Part shown: positions 35,089 through 43,660 of the stretch, piece by piece
How positions within the stretch are numbered: position 1 is the first letter of the stretch
Layout: each line of letters begins with the position of its first letter
Source: Paenibacillus dauci
Lineage (GTDB): Bacteria > Bacillota > Bacilli > Paenibacillales > Paenibacillaceae
Reading direction: 5' to 3'
Length of the DNA: 64,000 nucleotides
Assembly (NCBI RefSeq): GCF_000971985.1
Contig: NZ_LAQQ01000002.1
Span: 434,001 to 498,000 of the forward strand
Made by a program: the position numbers and the translations under genes
Notes under the pieces: generated by a model
What the model was told of the DNA's origin: nothing
Seen by the model: the letters and a program-made list of their open reading frames with translations, nothing else
The model's database searches: none

Positions 35089-35243
35089 TTCGCGGATGTT
35101 AATCCTGTTTATGCGTCTTCCTGTGAAGGTAATATTTATATACTGCTTCTTGCTATTTCCATCTATTTGAGTGGTTGTTCGGAATTTTTCAATTTTTTCT
35201 GGTAATTCTTTGTTTCAACGCGTAGCATAAGGAGAGAACACGA

Positions 35244-35279
35244 ATGATTATGTCAGACACCCCGCTCCGCTGTGTCTGA
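35244..35279 (+). other. Possible 11-codon leader ORF inside a hairpin
   Basis: ATG 35244 follows AAGGAGAG at good spacing and encodes MIMSDTPLRCV. The ORF is largely inside a hairpin with arms TCAGACAC (35253-35260) and GTGTCTGA (35272-35279), followed by TTTT. This may be a leader/attenuator for the gene at 35372 or a minor remnant. Confidence 0.3.
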
Positions 35280-35371
35280 TTTTCCGAAGCGGAGCCATTG
35301 ACAACGATTGAACCATTGGATGTACAGATTGATGTATATCCCAAAAGCATATCATATCAGGAGGCACTCCT

Positions 35372-36178
35372 TTGAATATAAAAAAGAATATTAAAAAATG
35401 GGTATTTCTCACTGTCATTTTGAGCGCAATCTGTATTGAGACAGTATCGGCAGCCCGTCTGCATTCCTGTCAAACGGCGACAACCAGTTCACCTGTTCTG
35501 GTCAGTACAATTCATGCGGAGGGACAGGAAGTGGCACCTGTCGATCCCGGCGAACCGGAGGGACTGCTGGAGACAATCATGACCGATGAAGAGCGCGGGA
35601 TTACCATAGAAGGTGCTCTTGGCAAAGACGGTAACTACCACAATCTGTCCTTGCATACACCGATGTTCCAGTGTACCCTGCTGGGAACGCAGGTGAGTAA
35701 CACTTCCTACGCGCCGCTGATCAGTGAAGCGGATCTGGATGGAGATGGACAGCAGGAGATAATCGTGAACCTCACGTATGGATATGGTACCGGGGCATAT
35801 CTGAACACGATTCAGGTATTCCGCTCGAATGGAGATTCGGTGCCGGTTGAACCACTCAGCAATTCAGTCCAGCGCCAGTTTACTACCGAGCTGGACAAAG
35901 AAAATATTCAGCTCCATGTGAATGACCAGACAACGACGATTCCTGTAAATACATTCGCACAGCCACCAGCAGCAAATGAGCCAAACTATATTCACGGCGG
36001 AGATGTGCAGCAGTATACAGTAGAGGATAATCAGATCCATGCCATCTATTCCCTGCAAGCTGGTACATCGGAGTTCATTGGAGAACTGGATGCTGTCTAT
36101 CGGTATGATAAAGGAATGCTGCGACTGCAGCCATTAACGCTGCAGCTGGATGCGCCTTATCGGGAATCGGGCAAATAA
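35372..36178 (+). CDS. Secreted protein with FG-GAP-like Ca-binding loop
   Basis: This 268-residue exported protein starts at TTG 35372 after AGGAGG. The signal peptide is residues 1-28 (cleavage after VSA). The mature part contains DLDGDGQQEIIVNLTYGYG, a DxDxDG calcium loop as found in FG-GAP/VCBS repeats, and otherwise a beta-rich sequence. I recognise no catalytic motif. TTGACA about 80 nt upstream may be part of its promoter. Function unknown. Confidence 0.7.
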   Translation: MNIKKNIKKWVFLTVILSAICIETVSAARLHSCQTATTSSPVLVSTIHAEGQEVAPVDPGEPEGLLETIMTDEERGITIEGALGKDGNYHNLSLHTPMFQCTLLGTQVSNTSYAPLISEADLDGDGQQEIIVNLTYGYGTGAYLNTIQVFRSNGDSVPVEPLSNSVQRQFTTELDKENIQLHVNDQTTTIPVNTFAQPPAANEPNYIHGGDVQQYTVEDNQIHAIYSLQAGTSEFIGELDAVYRYDKGMLRLQPLTLQLDAPYRESGK

Positions 36179-36280
36179 TACTCGGACACTTGGACTTTTG
36201 TGACAATTATTAAACCTGTACGAATAATGAACCACATAGCAAAAGGCGGCCTACGGAAGACCGCCTATCGGACAATGTGA

Positions 36281-36321
36281 AGCCTGATTTTGCAAAAAAA
36301 CAGAGGATATCAGGCTTTTTT
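36281..36321 (+). terminator. Terminator after the FG-GAP-like gene
   Basis: AGCCTGAT pairs with ATCAGGCT, followed by T6. A second hairpin (AGGCGGCC/GACCGCCT) lies just before it at 36244-36267. The rest of the spacer to 36456 shows nothing further. Confidence 0.75.
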
Positions 36322-36456
36322 GTGCTGTCTGCGTATAGATCCTAATCGATAATCAGCATTATATCTTACCTGATATATGGATAATAACAGCAAGTAACTA
36401 AAAAAACTCTGGAGAATAAGCCGGTATGCTCTCGGGAATCTATGATTTTCTACCCT

Positions 36457-37929
36457 TTACTGCCTAATTATGTCCCGGGAAATATTTATCAATTCGCGCA
36501 TCCCTGTTCGAATCTGTGTCTCGCTCGCAAAAGAAAAACTAAGACGGATATACTGTCCACATTGCTCACGGACGTCAAATAGTGAACCAGGTACCAGACT
36601 GATCTGCCGAGCCAGACATGCACGAAGCAGCAGAGGAACCGAGAGATGATCAGGCACTCTTACCCACAGACTGAGCCCACCCTGCGGTTGCTTATAATAC
36701 CAGCCCGCCTGATCGAGTTCCTGCTGCATAATCTCCATGCGAATGCGCAGAGCGATCCGCAGTTTGTCCAGATGGCGATGCAGACGATCCGACATAAAAT
36801 AATGCAGGAACAGCTTCTGATTGAGCAGCGGTGTACCGCCATCTGAGAGGGACTTGGCAGCGAGCAGCTGGGACATCCAGGGCTGCCGGGCAGCGATACA
36901 GGCGATTCGCAGACCAGGAGAGATATATTTGCTGAAGCTGCGGATATGAATCGTATAGCCTTCTGTATCATAGGCGAATACAGGAGCAGGAGGCTTGCGG
37001 TCAAAGTAGATATCGCTGCAGGTATCATCTTCGATCAACAGACATTTATACTGTGCCGCCAGATCAACCAGCTGCTTGCGCTGTTCGACCGGAATACAGA
37101 TACCGGTCGGATTATGAAAAGTAGGATTCAGATAAAACAACCGTGGACGATAGCACTTCATAATCTGTTCAATCTCCTGCAGATCGTAGCTGCCATCCTG
37201 AATACCGATCGATAGCAGGCGTGCTCCTTTTTGCCGGAATACATCTATTGCATTGGCATACGTAGGCGATTCGACCAACACCGGATCGCCGGGTCGAATC
37301 CAGATATCGGCGATCAGATGAATCGCCTGCTGGGCTCCACTGGTAATCAGTAGCTCCTCTGCATCCAGATGCAATTGAGCAGATCGTCTAAAGTAGTCGG
37401 CCAGCATTTCGCGGAGTTCCAGATCTCCCTGTACCTGGGCATACGTACCAAGCAGCTTGGGATACAGATCGAATACTTCTTTCATATACTCGGCAAAGTA
37501 ATGATTGGGCAGCAGGTTCGGATCAATCAGCGCCTGCGAGAACTGGTACCGCGCGGGCAACTGATGTAGTGCAGCCATATTGCCATCAAACAGGACAGGT
37601 TCAGGGGCATGATCAAGGCTTGCACTGATTGCTGGCGGAGCTGCATAATAACCCGATTTGTGCCGTACGTACACAAGTCCGGAATCTTTGAGCTGCTGAT
37701 AAGCTTTGAGAATAGTCAACCGATGCAGTCCGCTTTCTTCTGCCAACTGGCGTATCGAAGGCAGTTTCTCATGAGCCTGCCAGTCCCCACGACGAATACG
37801 TGCTTCCAGATACGCACTGATCTGGCGAAAAGATTTAGAAGCGTTATGGGAATTAATGGTATTTTTGTGGAGCGAACCAGACTGCTGGGAAGTCGTCTCT
37901 GTATACGGATCAATGGGGAATGAAGTCAT
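36457..37929 (-). CDS. MocR/GntR-aminotransferase regulator
   Basis: This 490-residue MocR-type regulator has an N-terminal GntR winged helix (about 35-105, LPSIRQLAEESGLHRLTILK) fused to a class I aminotransferase fold. The PLP lysine is present in HIRSFSKYISPGLRI, and ESPTYANAIDVF and NPTFHNPTG are conserved. ATG 37929 was chosen over an upstream TTG. It is divergent from a DMT exporter, the usual arrangement in which a PLP-sensing regulator controls an amino acid or amine exporter. Confidence 0.92.
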   Translation of the reverse strand: MTSFPIDPYTETTSQQSGSLHKNTINSHNASKSFRQISAYLEARIRRGDWQAHEKLPSIRQLAEESGLHRLTILKAYQQLKDSGLVYVRHKSGYYAAPPAISASLDHAPEPVLFDGNMAALHQLPARYQFSQALIDPNLLPNHYFAEYMKEVFDLYPKLLGTYAQVQGDLELREMLADYFRRSAQLHLDAEELLITSGAQQAIHLIADIWIRPGDPVLVESPTYANAIDVFRQKGARLLSIGIQDGSYDLQEIEQIMKCYRPRLFYLNPTFHNPTGICIPVEQRKQLVDLAAQYKCLLIEDDTCSDIYFDRKPPAPVFAYDTEGYTIHIRSFSKYISPGLRIACIAARQPWMSQLLAAKSLSDGGTPLLNQKLFLHYFMSDRLHRHLDKLRIALRIRMEIMQQELDQAGWYYKQPQGGLSLWVRVPDHLSVPLLLRACLARQISLVPGSLFDVREQCGQYIRLSFSFASETQIRTGMRELINISRDIIRQ

Positions 37930-38091
37930 AATTGGCAAAGCTCCTTTCAACAAATGTCGTTCCTATGTAGTTCGGTTCAGGTGTTTATCATACTCTACCG
38001 CAGTGGGTTGTTAAAGTCATCTGTTCTGTATATCCTCATCTGGTCTGTGTTGTTTCCTTTACAATAGCAGAACGAAGAGGGGGAACAACCG

Positions 38092-39048
38092 ATGATTATG
38101 ATAGGCTACATAATAATGTGCATTATTTTTGGAACGACTTTCCTGGCGATCAAGGTGGGTGTGGATGCCGGACTGCCACCATTTGGGAGTGCAGGCATAC
38201 GGTTTGCCCTGGCAGGTCTGATATTGATGTGCATCATGTATATGCGCGGCAAAGCCAGCTTCTCGGTCTTGTGGCGGCGGGAGACACTGCTGATCGGTGC
38301 CAGTATGACCTTTATGACCTTTGCGAGTCTGTATTGGGCAGAGCAGTATGTTACCTCCGGTGTAGGCGCGCTGCTGTCGGCAACCGGCCCGGCGATGATT
38401 CTGCTCATTCGGGCACTGATACTGAAAGTACGTGTTCCTGCGCTGGCATTTGTAGGTGCAGTAATCGGACTAGCGGGTGTGGGGCTGCTGATGCTGCCGG
38501 GCCTGGCAGGCGACGGAGATTACCATCCATTGTGGATGATCGCCTGTGTAGTCGTGGTTGTGGGTGAGATTGGCTATGCCAGCGGAGCAGTCTATTCCAA
38601 GCAGGTATCATCGGCTCTCAAGGAAACTTCGCCGGTATCCCAGAATGCTGCCCAGCTACTGCATGGCGGCTGGATGCTGCTCGTCTTGTCTCTGATTACC
38701 GAGCATAACCAGATGCATATCGAGGCGTTCGGATCAGCGGCAGCTATTGGCTCTCTGATATATCTGATCGTGGTCGGTTCGATGGGAGGGCATACGCTGT
38801 TCTATTGGTTAATATCCCGGACGAATCCGGTATTTCCTTCGACCTGGCTGTATATCTCACCGATCCTTGCTCTGCTGCTGGGATGGCTGGTATATGGAGA
38901 ACCGCTGAGCTGGATAATGGCAGCTGGTGCAGCAGTGGTACTGATCGGAGTACTCCTGACCAATCTGGATTCCTTGCTGGGGTTATGGGATATCCGTCGC
39001 AGACAGTCCCGAAGAGAAAACAAGCTGGAGCCGATAGGACAGAAATAG
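38092..39048 (+). CDS. DMT/EamA family exporter
   Basis: This 318-residue protein has ten predicted membrane helices in two EamA repeats (helices 1-5 and 6-10), with the typical GxxF-type first helix (IIFGTTFLAIKVGVDAG). The last helix is followed by a basic tail. AGGGGGAACAACCG precedes the ATG. Divergence from the MocR regulator suggests regulation by that gene and a metabolite substrate such as an amino acid. Confidence 0.9.
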   Translation: MIMIGYIIMCIIFGTTFLAIKVGVDAGLPPFGSAGIRFALAGLILMCIMYMRGKASFSVLWRRETLLIGASMTFMTFASLYWAEQYVTSGVGALLSATGPAMILLIRALILKVRVPALAFVGAVIGLAGVGLLMLPGLAGDGDYHPLWMIACVVVVVGEIGYASGAVYSKQVSSALKETSPVSQNAAQLLHGGWMLLVLSLITEHNQMHIEAFGSAAAIGSLIYLIVVGSMGGHTLFYWLISRTNPVFPSTWLYISPILALLLGWLVYGEPLSWIMAAGAAVVLIGVLLTNLDSLLGLWDIRRRQSRRENKLEPIGQK

Positions 39049-39128
39049 ATGACAATCATAAGGTTAATATCGCTTATGGGTATGGATGCAGTATGGCTAT
39101 AGGCCGAGTAAATGTGGTTGTCCTAAAA

Positions 39129-39160
39129 AAGACGAGGTGCATCTCCTGGAGATACGCCTC
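39129..39160 (+). terminator. Terminator downstream of the exporter
   Basis: AGACGAGGTGCATCTC pairs with GAGATACGCCTCGTCT (two G-U or mismatched positions), followed by a T-rich run. Confidence 0.7.
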
Positions 39161-39213
39161 GTCTTCATTTTGTTATACCGTTCATTTCTGTGCCTGCACG
39201 TTAAGGTGCGCAT

Positions 39214-39243
39214 AGCGTAGTTCTCCAAACAACTACGCTTTTT
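39214..39243 (+). terminator. Second terminator-like hairpin
   Basis: AGCGTAGTT pairs with AACTACGCT around CTCCAAAC, followed by T5. Confidence 0.6.
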
Positions 39244-39266
39244 GTGCAGCAGTGGCAAGACTGATT

Positions 39267-39842
39267 TTATAGATTAATCGCATAAATACCCGGCTTGTTG
39301 TCAATCGCGCCGATCCAGATCTGACCATTGCCAATCATAACGCCGCGGGAGCTGACCATCACCTGATTCACATTCTGTGTGGACAATGCCCGGCGGACAT
39401 TGGATGTCATAATGGACGTATATTCATTCAAAAACTGCTTCTGGTTCAGGATGGAACGTTTGGTACCGTTGGCGGCATTCACTACCAGCGGATAAGAGAC
39501 ACGTTTGGCGACAGCATCACGGTTGCCATTTGCAACTGCGCGCTTCAGATTGGCAAAGTAGCCAGTGAACTGTTTGGCTGAGCTAAAGCCTGCCGTGTTT
39601 ACCAGTGAAGTAGCCAGATTAGTGGAACTGCTAGTATTGCCCGAACTGGTATTGCCGGACGAACTGCTCTGCGGTGTCGACGGAGTTTTGGGTACAGATG
39701 GTACTACCGGTACAGAAGGAGACGCTACACTTGAAGGCTCGGCTGCCGGTACCGTCAGATCAGATGCGGCATAAGCGGACGAAGCCAGCGTAGAAGCCAG
39801 CATGACCGCAGCAAAGGTTGCTGCGCTCTTTTTTATATTCAT
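39267..39842 (-). CDS. Secreted protein with Ser/Pro-rich linker
   Basis: This 191-residue protein starts at ATG 39842 (GGAGGG, 6 nt upstream); longer versions of the frame lack a ribosome site. The signal peptide is about residues 1-26 (AYA-A). A Ser/Pro/Thr-rich linker leads to a C-terminal alpha/beta domain (about 75-191, SYPLVVNAANGTKRSI; MVSSRGVMIGNGQIWIGAID). This resembles small NTF2-like secreted domains, but I do not recognise a family. Confidence 0.6.
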   Translation of the reverse strand: MNIKKSAATFAAVMLASTLASSAYAASDLTVPAAEPSSVASPSVPVVPSVPKTPSTPQSSSSGNTSSGNTSSSTNLATSLVNTAGFSSAKQFTGYFANLKRAVANGNRDAVAKRVSYPLVVNAANGTKRSILNQKQFLNEYTSIMTSNVRRALSTQNVNQVMVSSRGVMIGNGQIWIGAIDNKPGIYAINL

Positions 39843-39967
39843 TAATATCCCTCCAGACGATAGGTTCATGATTATGGATATTATACCCAGTACACTTGCA
39901 TTATCCAACAAAATAACGAAAATGTAAAACATGAATTCAAGCATTATCATGGACAATTCTAGGCAGC

Positions 39968-39996
39968 AAAAAGCCCCTCTGTGCAAGAGGGGCTTT
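39968..39996 (-). terminator. Terminator of kimA
   Basis: AAAGCCCCTC pairs with GAGGGGCTTT around a 7-nt loop. On the minus strand the T-run is five T. It also lies upstream of the secreted-protein gene. Confidence 0.8.
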
Positions 39997-40026
39997 GCGT
40001 TGTCATGTATAGCTATCGATTAGCAG

Positions 40027-41844
40027 TTAGCTTTTGAGATGATAAGGCACAGTCGCTACGACAACATCTTTATAGTTAATCAGATAAGCACGCATTAGCA
40101 GACTCGTCTGATTATGCAGGATACTTTCCCACCAGTGCTTGGTGACAAACTGTGGAATCAGAATGGTAATATGATCGGTTGCTGATGTTTTCCATTCCAC
40201 TGTATCAATAAACCGGCGCAGCGGCCCCAGAATACTGCGGTAACGGGACTTGAGTACAATCAGGCGTACACCCGGGTCCCATTGTTCCCATTTGTCTTCC
40301 ATTTTGCGGATAGCTTCATCATCGAAGCCGACATAGACGGCAACCACATTGGGCGACAGTGTCTTGGCATAACTGATCGTATTCATTACGACACGGGTAA
40401 TACCTGCCACCGGAATGATGATCGTATTGCCTTTGATCTGGGGTTTATCTGTCGTGATATCAATCCGCAGCTGCTCGGCTGTATTCTGATAGTGAATATA
40501 GATCTTGTAGAAAATATAGACGACGATCGGCAGGAAAATAAAGATAATCCATACCTGGGCAAACTTGGTGAAGATAAAGATCAGCGTGATGGACAATGTT
40601 GTCAGCATACCGATCGTATTAATCGCCAACTTGAGTATCCAGTTAGCAGGTTTGAGCTTGATCCAGCGAATCATCATGCCCAGCTGTGACAACGTGAACG
40701 GAATAAATACACCCACGGCATAGAGCGGAATCAGACTGTCTGTCTCTCCATGGAACACGATAACGAGCAGAGCCGAAGCCAGACTGAGGAAAATGATACC
40801 GTTGGAAAAGCCGAGACGGTCACCGCGTACCATGAACATATGCGGCATGTATTTATCCTTGGCAAGCATAAAAGCGAGCAGCGGAAATGCCGAGTAGGCT
40901 GTATTGGCTGCCAGGAACAGGATCAGTGCGGTTACACCCTGTATAATATAATAGATAATTCCGTTGCCAAAGGTCATCCGGGCAATCTGCGAGATAACGG
41001 TCTCCTTGCCTGATGGAGTGACGCCATACCAGTAGGCGAGCAGTGTAATCCCGATAAACATACCACCCAGGATCAGACCCATCATGAGCAGGGTAGCTGC
41101 TGCATTGCGCTCGGCAGGCTGGCGGAAGTTCGGAATGGCGTTGGATACAGCCTCAACCCCTGTCAGTGCCGAACACCCGGAGCTGAATGCCTTGAGCAGC
41201 AGGAACAGACTGACATTGGATACCGTCGTACCAAATTCCGGAGCGGCTGCTTCGATACCACCGGTCATGTATTTGATCATTCCACTGATAATCAGGAAGA
41301 AAATCGAAATAACGAACAGATAGATCGGAATCGCCAGTACTGAAGCTGATTCGGTAACCCCGCGCAGATTCATCAGCGTCAGGAATACAATCATCACCAG
41401 TGCAATCAATACCCGGTGATCATGCAATATCGGAAATGCGGAAGTAATCGCATCTGTACCTGCCGAGGAACTTACCGCTACCGTCAGCACATAATCGACC
41501 AGTAGCGATCCACCAGCGATCAAACTGGAGGCCTGCCCCAGATTATCCTTGGCGACAATATACGCCCCACCGCCTGTTGGATAAGCAAAAATTGTTTGAC
41601 GATACGAAATCACCAGAATAACCAGCAGTCCCAATACAGCTATGGAGATTGGAACGGAATACCATAATGCTGCAAAACCAGCAACCATCAGAACCAGCAA
41701 AATCTGCTCGGTTCCGTATGCCACCGATGATAGCGCATCGGAAGACAGTATGGCGAGTGCTTTAAGCTTACCCAGCTTTTCAGCTTCCAATTCTGCTGAC
41801 TTCATTGGTCTTCCGATTAATACACGCTTTACCTTGCCAAACAT
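40027..41844 (-). CDS. kimA: KimA-type high-affinity potassium transporter
   Basis: This 605-residue membrane protein is strongly like B. subtilis KimA (formerly YdaO). Matching stretches run throughout: LKALAILSSDALSSVAYGTE, then AYPTGGGAYIVAKDNLG, SLLVDYVLTVAVSSSAGTDA, and LIPLYAVGVFIPFTLSQ. About twelve helices come first. The C-terminal ~150 residues form a soluble UspA-like domain, which binds c-di-AMP in KimA. ATG 41844 follows GAGGGTG. It should import K+ at low external levels. Confidence 0.92.
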   Translation of the reverse strand: MFGKVKRVLIGRPMKSAELEAEKLGKLKALAILSSDALSSVAYGTEQILLVLMVAGFAALWYSVPISIAVLGLLVILVISYRQTIFAYPTGGGAYIVAKDNLGQASSLIAGGSLLVDYVLTVAVSSSAGTDAITSAFPILHDHRVLIALVMIVFLTLMNLRGVTESASVLAIPIYLFVISIFFLIISGMIKYMTGGIEAAAPEFGTTVSNVSLFLLLKAFSSGCSALTGVEAVSNAIPNFRQPAERNAAATLLMMGLILGGMFIGITLLAYWYGVTPSGKETVISQIARMTFGNGIIYYIIQGVTALILFLAANTAYSAFPLLAFMLAKDKYMPHMFMVRGDRLGFSNGIIFLSLASALLVIVFHGETDSLIPLYAVGVFIPFTLSQLGMMIRWIKLKPANWILKLAINTIGMLTTLSITLIFIFTKFAQVWIIFIFLPIVVYIFYKIYIHYQNTAEQLRIDITTDKPQIKGNTIIIPVAGITRVVMNTISYAKTLSPNVVAVYVGFDDEAIRKMEDKWEQWDPGVRLIVLKSRYRSILGPLRRFIDTVEWKTSATDHITILIPQFVTKHWWESILHNQTSLLMRAYLINYKDVVVATVPYHLKS

Positions 41845-42184
41845 CGTACACCCTCGTTTCATTAATTAAATGTTTTTTTTGGTTGGTTACCACAAAGGAT
41901 CGCCTGCTGAACAGATAGCCAAAAGGCACAGTAATCGATACACAAAAATAGGAATAAGCAAAATGTTAAATTTTATATACACCTATTCAGCATCTCTCAA
42001 GCAGAACGCTATTGGGGCTATGCCCGAAGCGATATCGGACAAGCGTATTTCATTATACTCCTGCTTTGCAAAAAGTCATGCTATATTTTGCGAAAATTTG
42101 TTAAAATTAAGTCATAAGTAAGTCAACTGATGTTAGATTGTGAAATCCACTATCGAATCATAGTCAAACCTGAAGGAGAAACCT
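41845..42184 (-). other. kimA upstream region without a ydaO-type riboswitch
   Basis: Read on the minus strand, this region shows TATAAT (rc at 42053-42058) and an AT-rich leader. I did not find the conserved blocks of the ydaO c-di-AMP riboswitch. A CodY-like 15-mer (TATTTTGCGAAAATT, 12 of 15) lies at 42084-42098. The small gene at 42185 is divergent and could share it. Confidence 0.45.
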
Positions 42185-42430
42185 ATGAAAAAAGTCATGA
42201 TCCGTTTGCTGATCATTCTATCTTTAGCCCTGCTGGTGGGCATTATAGCCTGTTTTTATCTTGGTTATTTCATGTACGCCTACGGGATGATTTTCCTGAT
42301 TATAGCTGTATTATTTGGGCTGGGGCAGGCAGCCAGCGTCAACAATAGTGTCTGGTTGCACCAGAATAGCTATGATCGTCATATCCGTGAACAGACAGAG
42401 CTTTATCGTGCAGATAGAGAGAATGAGTGA
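42185..42430 (+). CDS. Small two-helix membrane protein
   Basis: This 81-residue protein has two helices (about 5-25 and 29-50) and a charged C-terminal tail (HQNSYDRHIREQTELYRADR). GAAGGAGAAACCT precedes the ATG. No family recognised. Divergent from kimA. Confidence 0.6.
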   Translation: MKKVMIRLLIILSLALLVGIIACFYLGYFMYAYGMIFLIIAVLFGLGQAASVNNSVWLHQNSYDRHIREQTELYRADRENE

Positions 42431-42533
42431 ATCCGGCTGCCGCAAGACGGATTCGGATCGCAACTGATCAGAAAATGCGGACGGATCACAGATGATACAG
42501 ACGAGAATCCATAGATATACTTTTATATAGAAG

Positions 42534-42573
42534 AAAGTAGCTCATTCGTATAGGCGAAAGGGCTGCTTTTTTT
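42534..42573 (+). terminator. Terminator after the small membrane gene
   Basis: AAGTAGCTC pairs with GGGCTGCTT (with G-U pairs), followed by T7. Confidence 0.55.
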
Positions 42574-42637
42574 GCTTTGTCTAACCAGAAAAAGAAGATC
42601 GATACATGCCTTATAGAATGGGAGGTGTAAAGTAAAC

Positions 42638-42665
42638 TTGACATCGGGAGCGTTTTCCATAAAAA
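42638..42665 (+). promoter_or_regulatory. Sigma-A promoter of the Xre operon
   Basis: TTGACA at 42638-42643 matches the -35 consensus. TAAAAA at 42660-42665 is the -10 candidate, with a 16-nt spacer. The next ATG is at 42687. Confidence 0.55.
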
Positions 42666-42686
42666 TGGAAGTATGGAGGGGTGAGC

Positions 42687-42908
42687 ATGAGAAGTGAGCA
42701 TCATCTGAGAAATGAAGTCAAACTGCTGCGTGAACTGAATGGTTATTCGCAGGAACAGCTGGGGACCCTGCTGGGCGTATCCCGGCAGACGATCAATGCA
42801 ATTGAGCGGGGCAAATACAATCCATCTCTACCTCTCGCCCTGCAGCTGGCAAAAGTGTTCCGGACAACTGTCGAGCATATTTTCTTTTTGGAGGAGGAAT
42901 CATCATGA
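42687..42908 (+). CDS. Xre family HTH regulator
   Basis: This 73-residue protein is a single HTH_3 domain (LLRELNGYSQEQLGTLLGVS, then RQTINAIERGKYNPSLPLAL). Its length and C-terminal acidic tail match the YgzD-type regulators that are paired with membrane proteins. ATG 42687 is chosen over the in-frame GTG 42681, which would overlap the ribosome site GGAGGGG. The stop overlaps the next start (ATGA), so the two are coupled. Confidence 0.85.
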   Translation: MRSEHHLRNEVKLLRELNGYSQEQLGTLLGVSRQTINAIERGKYNPSLPLALQLAKVFRTTVEHIFFLEEESS

Positions 42909-43324
42909 GCAAAACACAAATATCACAGGCATCAAAAAACCGCATGCTGACCCGAATCATGTTTGTACTGATAGGAGTAGTTCAACTATACGTTATCATC
43001 AGTGGTATTTATATGCGTATGGAAATGGGCAGAGAGATCGATTGGATGAGTTATGTGCCCAATATTGGACTGGTGATTATTTTCCTGACATGGGCTTTTA
43101 TGAGTGAAGAATTTTTTGTCCGTGGGGATGAACGACTGAATGCTATTCGCAAACAGGCCATTTATATGACTTTTTACTTTATTCTTGGCTACATGGTGAT
43201 TATATACATTCTGACTTTGTTTCCATCTATGCCGCTGACAGCCAATCAGGCGATCATGCTGCCATTATATATAGGATCGATCACCCTGCAGATTATTCAT
43301 GCCATTTTACTACGAAAAAACTAG
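42905..43324 (+). CDS. Four-helix membrane protein coupled to Xre regulator
   Basis: This 139-residue protein has four predicted helices (FVLIGVVQLYVIISGIYM; VPNIGLVIIFLTWAFM; MTFYFILGYMVIIYILTLF; IMLPLYIGSITLQIIHAIL). Similar membrane proteins follow YgzD-like regulators in many Bacillota (DUF2178-like). The overlap of 4 nt with the regulator suggests a functional pair. Confidence 0.7.
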   Translation: MSKTQISQASKNRMLTRIMFVLIGVVQLYVIISGIYMRMEMGREIDWMSYVPNIGLVIIFLTWAFMSEEFFVRGDERLNAIRKQAIYMTFYFILGYMVIIYILTLFPSMPLTANQAIMLPLYIGSITLQIIHAILLRKN

Positions 43325-43392
43325 CATAGTATAGCTAGATAGCCAGCGAAGAAGTTTATTCTCCCATAAGCAGTATACCCATCTACATAATT

Positions 43393-43423
43393 ACCATCTG
43401 CAGCTCATGCAGATGGTTTTTTT
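43393..43423 (+). terminator. Terminator of the Xre operon
   Basis: ACCATCTGCA pairs perfectly with TGCAGATGGT around GCTCA, followed by T7. Confidence 0.9.
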
Positions 43424-43660
43424 GGCATCAGAGACTATATAGAAGATGCAATATACCCTATAGCTGCAAAAATAATAACAAAAAGTAATATTATCCATTT
43501 ATAGAATATAATTGTCCGACCACTTTTCGCCGATAATATAACAAAGCACCTGAGCCATTGGCACAGGCTGCAGCGGTTTAACCAGAACAGTGGATCTGTA
43601 ATGAACACAGATCCGCGTCCCATAGATACAGGCAAACCCAGAACAGACAGGAGAATGATC

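Noticed and set aside
41863-42181. ydaO c-di-AMP riboswitch upstream of kimA
   Set aside because: I looked for the conserved blocks on the minus strand and found none.
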